From Crotophaga sulcirostris (taxonomy: Eukaryota > Chordata > Aves > Cuculiformes > Crotophagidae), in contig VYZB01000521.1 in the NCBI GenBank assembly GCA_013397455.1, positions 358,350 through 422,349 on the forward strand: a DNA stretch of 64,000 nucleotides, in the 5' to 3' direction. This document shows, one piece after another, positions 54,701 through 62,656 of the stretch (the first letter of the stretch is position 1; each line of letters opens with the position of its first letter). The notes beneath the pieces were generated by a model. The model saw nothing but the letters and a program-made list of their open reading frames with translations. It was not told where the DNA came from and made no database searches. Both the position numbers and the translations under genes were made by a program.

Positions 54701-55094
54701 CCTGCAACATGGCATCTGTTTCTGAAGCGTCCATCCCATCACAGTAACTATAACTGGTAAAATCATCATATTTAGGGCTACAGCTAGATGGGCTGTGTCC
54801 ATTACTACCATGAAAACTCGGTTCTGAGAAGTGATGGTACTCTGTATGCTGTTCAGACCTAACATTAAAATTATGTCCTGCTGGTTGTAATCCATCTTGC
54901 CAGACACCATTCACTTTTTTGTGTCTTTCATCCTGGTTTATTTGGTAAACAACAGGAACCATACTCAAAAGCAGTCTCAAAAATTTATCAGATTGAATCG
55001 TATTAAGATTTATGGTCCAGTTTACAAAACCTTCTCTGTCATGAACTTTGCTATTTGTTTTGGAGATGGTAGATCTGCCTTTACAGTTAGTCAT
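6544..55094 (-). CDS. SLC41A2: SLC41A2, magnesium transporter (whole coding span, 10 coding exons)
   Basis: Solute carrier 41 member 2, a multi-pass membrane carrier of Mg2+ and other divalent cations of the MgtE superfamily (family knowledge). The joined exons give 573 residues plus stop, the same length as I recall for the human protein. Residues 1-153 form a polar, Ser- and acid-rich cytosolic-type tail. The membrane part then contains two MgtE repeats. The first motif, P-x3-G-x2-G-N-L-x5-S-R, occurs at P201-R217 and again at P415-R431 with identical spacing. The second motif, P-D-x4-P-x5-G-D, occurs at P311-D324 and P534-D547, again with identical spacing. All introns are GT-AG, with phases 0,0,0,1,1,2,1,1,0 in transcript order. 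No frameshift or premature stop is seen. Identification is by remembered similarity over the full length; SLC41A1 and SLC41A3 are less likely because the N-terminal tail matches A2. Confidence 0.96.
6851..7340 (-). mobile_element. CR1 LINE 3' fragment
   Basis: Oriented minus, with its 3' tail (TTCTATAATTCTAT) at 6851. The minus-strand frame from 7399 to 6935 stays open and contains CR1 ORF2 C-terminal sequence, for example [20 protein letters not shown] and [20 protein letters not shown]. It lies in the sense orientation of SLC41A2, only about 120 bp upstream of the last exon's acceptor. It is 5'-truncated, as is usual for CR1. Confidence 0.9.
10325..10400. repeat. Purine-rich simple sequence (GGGA/GGAA)
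   Basis: Nearly pure A/G on the plus strand with repeated GGGAGG and GGAAGG units. It explains the charged open frame at 10289-10501, which is not a gene. Confidence 0.8.
13791..13821. repeat. (AAATA)n simple repeat
   Basis: About five pentamer units AAATA followed by AAACA variants. A plain microsatellite. Confidence 0.85.
17381..17529 (-). CDS. SLC41A2: SLC41A2 coding exon 9 (residues 463-512)
   Basis: 149 bp, phase 1 in and phase 0 out. The acceptor is TTATTGTAG|GA after a long T tract, and the donor is CAG|GTAAGA. It encodes [20 protein letters not shown] and a second hydrophobic stretch, [17 protein letters not shown], making two membrane helices joined by a loop with HLMKSGHT. Confidence 0.96.
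17530..18470 (-). other. SLC41A2: Intron between coding exons 8 and 9 (941 bp)
   Basis: GT-AG, phase 1. No repeat or other element recognised. Confidence 0.85.
18471..18602 (-). CDS. SLC41A2: SLC41A2 coding exon 8 (residues 419-463)
   Basis: 132 bp, phase 1 in and phase 1 out. The acceptor is TATTTCAG|GT and the donor is ACAG|GTATGT. It encodes [20 protein letters not shown], completing the repeat-2 signature (G422-N423 and S430-R431). A hydrophilic loop follows, containing [14 protein letters not shown]. Confidence 0.96.
18808..18831. repeat. Perfect 11-bp inverted repeat, 2-nt loop
   Basis: ATTTCCAATAT, spacer CC, ATATTGGAAAT. A related GGATATTTGGAAAT follows directly. It could form a small cruciform or hairpin, but no known element is attached to it. 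Confidence 0.7.
19047..19245 (-). mobile_element. CR1 LINE 3' fragment, diverged
   Basis: Read on the plus strand it begins with the complement of a CR1 3' end (AGAACCATAGGGCTGGAAAAG) and continues through GTGATGGAGATTCTACC, which matches the reverse of the CR1 3' region. It is heavily diverged. Confidence 0.6.
19318..20500 (+). mobile_element. CR1 LINE fragment with RT-domain remnant (about 1.2 kb)
   Basis: The plus strand encodes broken reverse transcriptase sequence. [20 protein letters not shown] is followed shortly by [10 protein letters not shown], where FADD is the avian CR1 form of the catalytic YADD box. It continues through the 3' region (TGGACCAGATGATCTTCTGA) to a decayed GTTCTATGAA tail. 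Several stops and frameshifts mean it cannot code. It is the longest CR1 copy in the window and lies antisense to the gene. Confidence 0.93.
21330..21560 (+). mobile_element. Ancient CR1-like remnant (tentative)
   Basis: A short stretch translates, with a stop, to [14 protein letters not shown], close to the CR1 ORF2 motif KKGxKxDPGNYRPV. Flanks are too decayed for boundaries. A profile search with ancient amniote CR1 models would decide. Confidence 0.4.
23940..24799 (+). mobile_element. CR1 LINE fragment (about 0.86 kb)
   Basis: The plus strand runs from the GGAGGAGTGGCTGATAAACC region through GCACCAGTACGGGCTGGGAA, TTCAGTCTGGAGAAGAGAAG and GGTTGGACTGGATCTCAAAG to the tail GATTCCATGACTT. These are the CR1 3' ORF2 and 3' UTR segments in the correct order. 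Internal gaps and stops show that it is dead. Confidence 0.92.
28181..28252. repeat. 26-bp AT-rich tandem repeat, 2.8 perfect copies
   Basis: Units start at 28181, 28207 and 28233. Each is AATTAAAAATAATTATTATT plus AAATGG, and the last is cut after 20 bases. All copies are identical, so the expansion is recent or homogenised. Confidence 0.95.
30370..30720 (+). mobile_element. Ancient CR1 remnant (RT region)
   Basis: Contains the decayed equivalent of the CR1 segment with KKGxKDDPGN (TTTAAAAAGGGCCAAAAAGG, then GATGATCCAGGGAA). It is followed by AAATTTGCCAAGAACATGCT and GTAAAGCTTATCAAAATG, which match the order of the ORF2 RT region. Limits are approximate. Confidence 0.6.
31729..31808 (-). 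CDS. SLC41A2: SLC41A2 coding exon 7 (residues 392-419)
   Basis: 80 bp, phase 2 in and phase 1 out. The acceptor is TTTTTCAG|T and the donor is AATG|GTAAGA. It encodes [20 protein letters not shown] and then VYTPVING. P415 and G419 start the second copy of the MgtE signature, which continues in the next exon. Confidence 0.95.
31809..32364 (-). other. SLC41A2: Intron between coding exons 6 and 7 (556 bp)
   Basis: GT-AG, phase 2, the shortest intron in the coding region. Nothing else recognised. Confidence 0.85.
32365..32512 (-). CDS. SLC41A2: SLC41A2 coding exon 6 (residues 343-392)
   Basis: 148 bp, phase 1 in and phase 2 out. The acceptor is TTATTTTAG|AG and the donor is AGCAG|GTAAGT. It encodes [18 protein letters not shown] (one helix), a basic linker [15 protein letters not shown], and the start of the next helix, VITAMVIS. 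Residues 361-366 read PMGIVI. From memory the human protein has PIWIII at this point, so this may be a bird-specific change. Confidence 0.95.
37578..38035 (-). mobile_element. Ancient CR1 LINE fragment
   Basis: Read on the plus strand it begins AACATAAGAACATCTGGGCT and continues with GTCTCATCTAGTCCAGTATC and CTGT. This is the complement of the 3' end of an old amniote CR1 lineage. The order of later segments (ATTGTGCAAAAAAGTTTCTT, then TTTTATATATCCCTCC) also fits that lineage. Strongly diverged. Confidence 0.6.
40327..40380. repeat. 27-bp tandem duplication, two copies
   Basis: GTTATACATTTTTTCATCAT-type unit at 40327-40353, repeated at 40354-40380 with two substitutions. Confidence 0.85.
40670..40839 (+). 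mobile_element. CR1 LINE 3' fragment with ATACTGTG tail
   Basis: The plus strand reads CACTGGAGGTGTTTAAGAGG through GGTTGGACTCGATGATCTCA to three ATACTGTG-type tail units. It shares a subfamily-like 3' end with the short copy at 53848-53943 (CCATGGTTTAGATGATG and TTGGGTTATAGGTTGGACTC). Confidence 0.9.
40840..41097 (+). mobile_element. CR1 LINE 3' fragment, abutting the previous copy
   Basis: Begins directly after the tail of the preceding copy with TGGCTTTAAGCTGAAAGAGG, runs through GGCACTGGAACAGGTTGCCC and ends with a CCATTCTATGAGTCTACGATT tail. It belongs to a different CR1 subfamily from its neighbour, judging by the tail. Confidence 0.9.
41765..41911 (-). CDS. SLC41A2: SLC41A2 coding exon 5 (residues 294-343)
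   Basis: 147 bp, phase 1 in and phase 1 out. The acceptor is GATTCTAG|GA and the donor is CTTG|GTAAGT. It encodes [20 protein letters not shown] and then the helix containing G323-D324, which is the second motif of repeat 1. The conserved Asp of this GD pair is an ion-binding candidate by analogy with MgtE (inference). Confidence 0.96.
41912..43742 (-). other. SLC41A2: Intron between coding exons 4 and 5 (1.83 kb)
   Basis: GT-AG, phase 1. AT-rich; no element recognised. Confidence 0.85.
43743..43887 (-). CDS. SLC41A2: SLC41A2 coding exon 4 (residues 246-294)
   Basis: 145 bp, entering in phase 0 and leaving in phase 1 (CAA G|GTAAAAG). The acceptor is TTTTCCAG|GTT. Two hydrophobic segments are visible, at about 248-263 ([15 protein letters not shown]) and 274-292 ([19 protein letters not shown]). 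They are separated by the short hydrophilic loop IPEGKYRFD. Confidence 0.96.
43888..44745 (-). other. SLC41A2: Intron between coding exons 3 and 4 (858 bp)
   Basis: GT-AG, phase 0. No element recognised. Confidence 0.85.
44746..44817 (-). CDS. SLC41A2: SLC41A2 coding exon 3 (residues 222-245)
   Basis: 72 bp, 24 codons, phase 0 at both ends. The acceptor is TTGACAG|GTA and the donor is CAG|GTAAAT. It encodes [20 protein letters not shown] and then ALKQ, a loop and the start of the next helix. At 24 codons it is the shortest coding exon, and it is too small to stand out without the flanking exons. Confidence 0.95.
47495..48392 (-). mobile_element. CR1 LINE fragment (about 0.9 kb), the best preserved here
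   Basis: Minus-oriented, with its 3' tail (repeated TTCTATGA) at 47495. Minus-strand frames hold long ORF2 C-terminal pieces: [30 protein letters not shown], and further upstream [17 protein letters not shown] and [14 protein letters not shown]. These lie in different frames, so the copy is frameshifted. A 17-bp near-duplication of a CCAGGGTTG-type motif at about 48210-48246 is one visible disruption. It lies in the same orientation as SLC41A2. Confidence 0.95.
50230..50720 (+). mobile_element. Ancient CR1 remnant
   Basis: The plus strand contains GATGAAATTCAACAGTAGAA and GGTCATGCACTTATGG, the decayed form of the CR1 ORF2 segment MKFNxxKCKVMHLG. Nearby sequence (CACTGTAAGGTCTCGTCTGG) fits the segment that follows. 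Limits are approximate. Confidence 0.55.
51486..51593 (-). CDS. SLC41A2: SLC41A2 coding exon 2 (residues 186-221)
   Basis: 108 bp, 36 codons, phase 0 at both ends. The acceptor is TTTATGTAG|CAT and the donor is GCT|GTAAGT. It encodes [12 protein letters not shown] and then the first copy of the MgtE signature, P201-x3-G-x2-G208-N209-L-x5-S216-R217. In the MgtE family this region lines the ion path (family knowledge). Confidence 0.96.
52996..53297. repeat. 151-bp tandem duplication, two copies with about 3 differences
   Basis: Copies at 52996-53146 and 53147-53297 are directly adjacent. I see differences only at the start (CTCCTC versus CTTTTC) and one C/T later (GAGAACACT versus GAGAATACT). 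Each copy holds an (AAAAC)-type run followed by GGGGGTGGGGGAGGGGG. About 98% identity points to a recent event or gene conversion. Confidence 0.96.
53848..53943 (+). mobile_element. CR1 LINE, 96-bp 3' end only
   Basis: An extreme 5' truncation: CCATGGTTTAGATGATGAG through GGTTGGACTCGATGATCTCA to a single AATACTGTG tail unit. It matches the 3' end of the copy at 40670-40839 closely, so both probably come from one subfamily. Confidence 0.88.
54540..55094 (-). CDS. SLC41A2: SLC41A2 coding exon 1 (residues 1-185)
   Basis: Encodes the N-terminal tail, starting MTNCKGRST, and the first membrane segment at about 158-181, ending GMVLDIVQ. The start is the ATG at 55094-55092, which has A at -3. The open frame continues 10 codons further up to a GTG but has no earlier ATG, and an in-frame TGA sits at 55142-55140. 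The donor is CAG|GTTGGT at 54540/54539 (phase 0). The tail is rich in Ser, Asp and Glu around residues 120-150, which suggests a flexible, possibly phosphorylated region (inference). Confidence 0.96.
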
Positions 55095-55283
55095 AGTGCT
55101 ACAGAAGTACAGGTTGAAAAGCACTTTGTTCTTCAGACGTCAGTGAAGAAATCTTGTAAATGAGTCATCAAGTGCCACATTTGATGATTTTAAAACAGAT
55201 AAACCAAAATGATCCTTTTTCGCATGCAAAAATATTTTTTCATTGATCTCAGATCTTCAGCAATTCCATAAGCAAGACTGGAT
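55095..55283 (-). promoter_or_regulatory. SLC41A2: 5' leader on the first coding exon, with three uORFs
   Basis: A strong 3' splice site (pyrimidine tract then TTTTTCAG) ends at 55284, so the exon probably begins at 55283 and carries 189 nt of untranslated leader. The leader contains three short upstream ORFs: 55269-55249 (6 codons), 55243-55190 (17 codons, with a nested ATG) and 55180-55133 (15 codons, with a nested ATG). All three are out of frame with the main start and end before it. This arrangement suggests reduced or regulated translation (inference). It depends on the acceptor being used; a mapped cDNA would settle this. Confidence 0.65.
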
Positions 55284-56249
55284 CTGAAAAAAAAGAAGAA
55301 GTATATACTTAAACTTATTTTAACTCTACAGAAGACACAAGATACTGGTTTAAATTTTCAGATCACCGAGTATCTTTCCATAGCAAGTATTTGTAGAAAT
55401 GCAAACCTCCTCCAGCGTTCAGCTGCCTGAGTTGAAGGAAATCAGAAGGTAAAAACGGAAAGCTGGTGGGTGAGGAAGTTTCACAAACCAATGTACTTTC
55501 CAGTGAAAGAAACCAACAGCAACGTGGACTGTAAGTGAATTGGTGATGGCCTAGCTTTTGCTTTCTTAACGTCCAGGAAGTCAAGGTCTTCAGGCAGACA
55601 TTGTGTGTAGTCGTAGACTTCCAATGGTCTTGAAAGCAGTAGGTCCCCAGAGAAATGTATTTCTGCAAGGTGCAAGGGGATTGACAAATGGAAACCACAC
55701 CATGTGCTGCTGGGCCACTGTTGTTCCTCCCACTCTACGCTAATGGCAACGAGCATGGAAAAAAAAAAAAGGAAAAAACCTCCTAACTTTCAAAACACTA
55801 CCAGAAGTGGCAAGCCCAAAGCAATATTCCACGTGGCAAAGGCTTTATGTGTTCACAGTCCCTGCCTTCCATCAACATAAAAGGATGACAAACCAATATT
55901 GATACAAACAATTCAAAAGCATCCTAATTTAAAATCACAGTAACCAAACTTTCTCTGAAGCAAGCATACAAATTATGTTAAATACAAAGAGCTATTATAT
56001 CCATAATAAAACTGGTCATTTTTTCATAAAATATTGCGAAGGAAAGGAGACAGTAACGAAATTCAGACCACGTAGCCTAAAATAGTTTCAATTAGTCTAA
56101 TTTAAAAATAATCTTGCAACACTGAATTCATAAATATGGCATATTATAATTTAATTAAAATTAGAAAAATGTTAGGAGTTAGGAAAATTAAAACAAAGAT
56201 ACTAAAAACCTAATTTTAATTTAATTTTGCATGTGGTGTAGGTCGCAAA

Positions 56250-56767
56250 TATTTACTTAAAGGCAGTTTATGTGATATTTAGTAACTGTGGTCCTAAACA
56301 TCAGATCCGTAACCCAGTGCGCAAGAAGCCTGTAACTACCTCACCGAGAGAGACACTGTTCTATTCAAGTTCACTCAAATCCCGGGTGTTTGGAGGTTTT
56401 CCTCAAATCAAGCACACCCCAAAGGGTTCGTTGCCTTCATTTATACACAAAGTTACACAAAGTTATACATTATTCATCAAGCATGTACTCACATATTTAC
56501 ATATAATTATAATAAATGCCAAGCCATTCTTTGCACCTTTTCCACATGCTCCAAGGGGGGTTTCTAGGGATGCCAGGTGGCTGTCACCCTAAAAATTACC
56601 TGCCACGTTCACCCATTGGTCAACTCCCAATTATTGGCAGTATCTATAAACTGCTGGCTTGGAACTTCTTAATTTAATTAAGTTCCCAGCTCCCCATTCA
56701 AAAGTCACACTAATAAATTGCATTATTATTTAACCATGCAGCTGCACAAACTTTAGTCCCATATCAC
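56250..56767 (-). mobile_element. Probable solitary retroviral-type LTR, old
   Basis: On the minus strand the segment begins TGTGATATGGG. It has a CCAAT box (56619-56615), a TATAAAT (56445-56439), then CACCCGGG, a variant poly(A) signal AATAGA (56365-56360) and a CTCTCTC stretch just after it, the order of an LTR U3-R-U5. No internal viral genes and no clear target-site duplication were seen, so the ends are uncertain. Confidence 0.4.
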
Positions 56768-57956
56768 AAAAATTGCAAAAAATAATGATTAACTGGGACC
56801 CATCTTGTGTAAGTCTCATGCCTGTCTGGCAATCGTAAGATATTTTTTAAGATACTGAAAATATTGTGGGCTTTTACCAACATAAATACTAAACTGTAAT
56901 TATTTGATCAATAGTAACACTTGATGTGGTCGGTTTGTTTTTCTTTCTTCAAATCACGCAAATACAAGATATCTTTTATGTTTAATGTGATTTAATGTGC
57001 ATTTATTTCTACTCTGAAATTTCCATTATGAGAGACAATTAAACAGTTATACACTGGCAACCTCAAATCATTTGACATTTCCTTCATCAGAAGCCACTTT
57101 ACCTTCCTCTTCTTCAGTTTTCATGTTGTGATAATAGTTACGGTAATTTACTAGGAGAACAAAAGTTTTAATTTGACTCGAAGCTTTGTTGACCCCAGTG
57201 TTTATTGTTAGGCTCCATGAATCAGACAAACAATTGGCATAAACAAAGAAACAAAAGTCAGGCAGACCACACCAACACAATGTGGGATAACACGATTCCA
57301 CAAGCTCAAGGCACTGTATCTATGCAAAGCTGGGAAAAATATTTTTACAGACTGTAAAAAGTAAAAATAGTTTAAGGTTTTTAAAAGTCCACTTCAAAAG
57401 TCCTGCTGGTGACAAAATTCCTTATTTTGGTTCTGTGAGTGAAGAGACGACTCAGATGCAACATGAAGATTTTCCCTCTATCAATGGCTTTATCTAAGGC
57501 AGTTCTGACCAAGAAATGAATATTTTTAAAACAGCAATGGAGTTTTTAGCTTGATTTAGAAAGAGGTTTTTCAAGAAGAAGCAATCTTATTTTTCCACAA
57601 GACGAACAGAGGAATTTAAGTAATTAAGTTTCCTGTAATATCTTTTACCATTCTGTAGTGGATTGTGCTCTGTTGAACCCTTTAGCGTAAGTGCCTAAAA
57701 ACTCCTAGGTCTCAGTTCTGGTTTCCGCAGACTTTAATTAAGAGTAACAAAACAACTTTTGCTGCTATCCCAGAGGAGCTCTAACCACAGTCCAAAACAG
57801 TGCTCTGTTAAGTGCTATAGAAAGACAGAACAAGAAGAGCTAATTTTGTTTCTTCCTGGCCCAAAGATGGCATTATCTAAGTCAAAGAAAAGAAACAGTG
57901 CATAAAAAAAAGACAAGCAGAAGCAGATGTAAAATTAAAGTAGTAAACTGTTGAAG

Positions 57957-58402
57957 TGAGACCAGAGGAGGGCCAGGAAGATGATGAGAGGGCTGAAGCA
58001 CCTCCCCTATAAGGACAGGCTGAGAGAGTTGGGGTTGTTCAGCCTGGAGAACAGAAGGCTCACGGAGATCTTTTAGCAGCCTTCCAGTACTTAAAGGGGG
58101 CTACAGGAAAGCTGGGGAGGGGCTCTTTATCAGGGAGTGCAGGGAGGGATGACATGAAGGGTAAGAGTTTTAAGCTAAAGAGGGGAGATTTAGATTACAT
58201 ATTGGGAAGAAATGTTGTGGCACAGGTTGCCCAGAGAAGTCGATGATGCCGCCCTCATCCCTGGAAATGTTCAAGGCCAGGTTGGATGGGGTTTTGAACA
58301 ACCTGATCTAGTGGAAGATGACCCTGCCCATGGCAAGGGGGTTGGAACTGGATGATCTTTAAGACCCCTTTCAAGCCAAACCATTCTATGATTCTATGAT
58401 TA
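57957..58402 (+). mobile_element. CR1 LINE 3' fragment
   Basis: The plus strand runs from GAGGAGGGCCAGGAAGATG through TTCAGCCTGGAGAACAGAAG and CTGGATGATCTTTAAGACCC to the tail CCATTCTATGATTCTATGAT. It is antisense to the gene. Confidence 0.95.
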
Positions 58403-60808
58403 TAAACATTATCAACTTCTATAACTACACCAAAGAGCTTCATAAAAGGACTAAGAAAAATACAAAAGAAGAGGAGTTCATGGAAGTTGAGGAAAATCAC
58501 AATTTGAGGAAGGGTACAACCTAGGTTGCTGAAGGCTGCCAACTGAATTATGATGATGGGAAGTGGCACACTAATAAAGCTTGCAGAGGGAAGAGCTTTG
58601 GACCATCTTAGCCATCTGAGTTTCGGTTGGCGACAAGAAACATCTAGATTAGAGAAACTTTATTGCAGATTTCAAGAATGGAATGTAGAATTAAGATCTA
58701 AAAGTGTCTGTGATGAAAGACACATACTGAGATCCACAGCAACCTCACTGGGGTTTTTTTTAGGTAGTTGTATTTTTTGTTTTTGAGAGTTAGAGAAGTA
58801 ACAAATGAAGAATTTTATTTCACTCAAGGAGAAATACATAGAGAAAATTTCCCAATAGCTTTAACAAGGCAGAGTCTGGCTCCCATGTGATTTTCCAATA
58901 TGTCTTCCAGTCACATCATCAGAATGCTACACCAGTGACTCATGGAAATTATTCATTGGTCTGAAACTCTGGCCAAAAATACTTGGGCTAATTATGCATA
59001 TTTTTCTAACATATGGAATTTTTTCCTTTTAAGTTTTTACTACCTTCTTTTTTAAAAGAAATAAATGTTTTGGGAAGACTATAGTTTCATTTAGTGTGAG
59101 AAAGTGTTAACAAATGGAAACAGTACTTGAAAAAGAAGAGGAACAGAAAAACTATTTGGTCAACTAGCAAGTTACAAAGGGAGGAAGAGGTTGGCATGGA
59201 TAGCTAACAGTCAAAATAGTACAAAGCAGTGAACTTCGTACTTAAACTTAAAAATATACCATACAGTGGAGAGTAGTTACTTCCTTAGAGCATACAGAGA
59301 AGAGATAACTATGAAGCCTTCTGAAGGCAACTATTCATTTCTAAAATCCTGTTCCAACAAAGGAAGATTTTCAAAAGTCATTTGATGCAATAATGTTACA
59401 GGATGCTAATGTCGTTCTACTTTGGGGAGGTGAGAAGTTGTACCTATAAATTGCAGCAAACCATCTAAGGTACAGTATGATCTCAGGGACAAGAACTCCC
59501 TAAGAAGGCTTATAATTGACAAGAAAAGCATTGGTTTTATTGTGTTGTCTAGAAAGATACAGCCAGCTAAATAAACAGGCTTTACTCAGGTAACTCAGAT
59601 GAGGAAATGGAGGTAAAAATCTCAAAAATCCCACCGCCAGCTTCTGTAAGAAGAGCAGATAAGTGAATCTGGTTTCTTGCCATATGATCAGGAGGTTACA
59701 GAGAATGGTGAAAAAAAAACCCCGTAACATGCTGTTTGCTGCAGATATGTTCCTGAAAAGTGAGACACTTTGCAATCCAATGGATAACAAACCAGTTTTC
59801 CTCATAAGAATGAATACAATCGATACCTACAGCTATTCAAAAAAATTCACACAGAGACAGTATACACGATGTTGAAAATGGACAGGCAGAAGCAGATGAT
59901 GTGGAAAATCGACAGGACCATGGGCTGGAAGAGATGCTGACTTCTGGAAATGGAGAGCTGCTTTATGAAAAACTCAAGTTACTTCAGTGATGAAACTGAA
60001 CACCTGATGACCATCACACTTCTCAATCCTCCACCTTTGATTGGCTTGATTGGTCTTGATTCATCTGAGGAAGATGAAGATGACAAGATAAATCTAACTG
60101 TTCAGGAAGAGGCAGCAAGAACGCTCTTCATTATTACCCAAACAAATTGCCAGTATTGCTTCAGACACTCGTAATTCTGTTCTCAGGAGCATGGGAAGGA
60201 GATGCGTCTTCCATACTTTCCTAAGGTTTAAAGAACATCCAGCACCAGCAGGATTAAGGGACTGGATTTTACTAAATTTGACCTTTCAGTGAGTAGACTG
60301 CTTAAAATTTATTTAAAGCATTAAAACAATTAGTAATTAAATCACCATACTTTTTTAAGTACCTTCAGAACAGGGGAAGGGGCAAAAGTGGTGAATCATC
60401 AAGTATGGAAGTTTTGTACAGCTGACATTATGACAGCTAAAACAAATATTTATCAAAGACTAAGTCTAGAAAAACTAATTTCTTTCAGCGTTCAGCTAAC
60501 AAAACCAAAAGATAACACTTATCTAAATAATACTGAGGGCTTTCACAGGATCTAAGTCTAATCACACCAGATTCAAAATCCATTTTTACTAAAAGCTGCA
60601 AACATTTTTTAAAGGTAATCTTTAAAAGCAAGAATAACCTCTATGTCGCACTTCAAAGTACTCTACAATGAAACACAATAGCTCAAATGTGCCTGCCTGA
60701 GAAACACCTCTCAGTACAAGAATGAGCCTCGGAAAGGGATATTCAGGAAAGTAAAGTGAAACATTAATGAAATACTGAGCTTCAATATTTTGCCACCATA
60801 AGCAAAGA

Positions 60809-61112
60809 TGAAGCCAGATTCTTTTCTTGCTTCACAGACGAATCCAGTCTCTTTTCAGTAAAGGAGAGGTAGTGGGCACAAACTGAAACACAGGAAATTC
60901 CATTTAAGCATTAAAAATATAGCTTTGGTTTATCATGAGGGTTGTTGAACACTGATCTAAACAGGCTATTGACTCCCCATTCTTGGTGATATTTGAAACC
61001 CAACTAGACATGGCCCTAAGCAACCTGCTCTACTTCACCCGACACTGAGCAGAGATGGTTGACAGACCATTTCCAGAGATCTCTTCCAACCTCAACAACC
61101 CTGAGATTCAGT
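60809..61112 (+). mobile_element. CR1 LINE 3' fragment, older
   Basis: The plus strand includes GGGCACAAACTGAAACACAG, then GGCCCTAAGCAACCTGCTCT, and ends ATCTCTTCCAACCTCAACAA with a decayed GAGATTCAG tail, in CR1 3' order. It contains deletions relative to the usual CR1 layout. Confidence 0.85.
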
Positions 61113-62656
61113 TAAGTTTGCAGCGTGAGGTTTTGGAGGACTAAGTTCAGAACAGCATTTATACAGGTGATATAGGGACCTGCAGGGCCTCTTCTCCCCT
61201 GTCGCTTCCTGCATACACAGAAGTTCCCAGTATTGCACTGACATCTTTATCACAGCTGTGGCTACTCACCTAGTGAATGCATCAGCAGAAAGTGAAAGCT
61301 ACATCATATCACCTCAGCATGTACAGAGAGCAAACAAAGAGACTGTATTATCATTAACCATAGAATCCGGAATCCCAGGTGGTGTGCTGGGCTAAGATTA
61401 TTTATACCAGATACTTAATGTTTGGTATTAAAGAAATTCTGGTATTTGGAAAACATGTCGAAAATTAATAAATGTTGCATGCAAAGCAGAAATATGGGCA
61501 TTATATACCATTTCTTAAATATTATGCAGTAAAATGGTTAACATGGTGTTAATTGCATGTCAGTTTTAAGTTAAATCAATAGCAAAAGAAACAAAAGAAA
61601 AAATAAAGAGAGGAAAAAACAGATCAAAAAATCTCCAGAAGTCTTCGTGAACATATGACACTGAAAGAGCTGCCAGCCTCAGGCTCTATTTTCAGACAAG
61701 TTTGAGACTGCTGCATTCCACTTCCTGAACATGGCATCTTTTGATTTTGGCCCCAAGGAAAAGAAAAGCAGCTGTCAGAAGAAGGTTTGGTTTGCCCCTG
61801 CACTTTCAAGGCAACTCAATTAGAAGAGATCAAAACAAGAGCCAGAAAGAAGGTAGTAAGGCTGTGAAATGTGGTCAGGTTGTAAAATCACCCAAATGGA
61901 ATACCAACATGAAAAACAGCAGGCAAATCACATCCAGCCCATCAAAAGCAGGTGGAAAGGTTACACAGCTAAGAGATAATGCAGTCCTATAGATTAAGTA
62001 ACCAATAGGTACTTACCAGGATGAGTCCTAACTGTACTATTTGGTACAGTTTGGTACTGATTACAGGTTTCTACTGTCATCACCAAGGAAGGATGAATTG
62101 CCTATTAACTCAGGCACTAGGATAGAGGCACTAGGATACAGACTCACATTGTTTTTTGCAGATAATATCCCACGGTATTTGAAAGAAAAACGATACACTT
62201 GTTTTTTTCTTCTGTAAAAGAAGTCATACAGCAGTATTTACAGTTCCAGTTTCATAATCTCTTTTAGGCAGTATATGTAGGGAATGCTGCCAAAACAGGT
62301 CTTCCCACCTGCTCTCATCTTTTTACTAGCACTACTGAACTGGTAAAGTGAGGGTAACTTAGAATGTCTACCAATGCCTGCTAGGATCCTGCCTAGAAAA
62401 GATACACAGATTTTTTTTCAGGTATTTATGTTTTATTTCTGACATTAGGACTAAGCAAATATTTAATTTTATATGTTCCATTTATCAGAGGCTGGTTGAT
62501 GTAGCGTGATCCATAATCCAGGATCAAATGTGAGTACAGCAGACACAAAACTGCATCCCAGGACAGAGGAGACAAAGGGAATTACAATATTCACTGAAAC
62601 TGAAGAGACACAGCTACAACTTGAACGCAATTGGAAATTAACGACAGGAACACCTC

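Noticed and set aside
55095..55124. Ten-codon N-terminal extension of SLC41A2
   Set aside because: The extension begins with GTG, not ATG, and the ATG at 55094 matches the family start; an in-frame stop lies at 55142-55140.
54897..55163. 88-codon plus-strand open frame
   Set aside because: Antisense shadow of the first coding exon of SLC41A2 and its leader.
55363..55756. Possible extra coding exon, 111- and 91-codon minus-strand frames
   Set aside because: No matching splice sites or family similarity, and the acceptor at 55284 already defines the exon edge; an untranslated exon here cannot be fully excluded.
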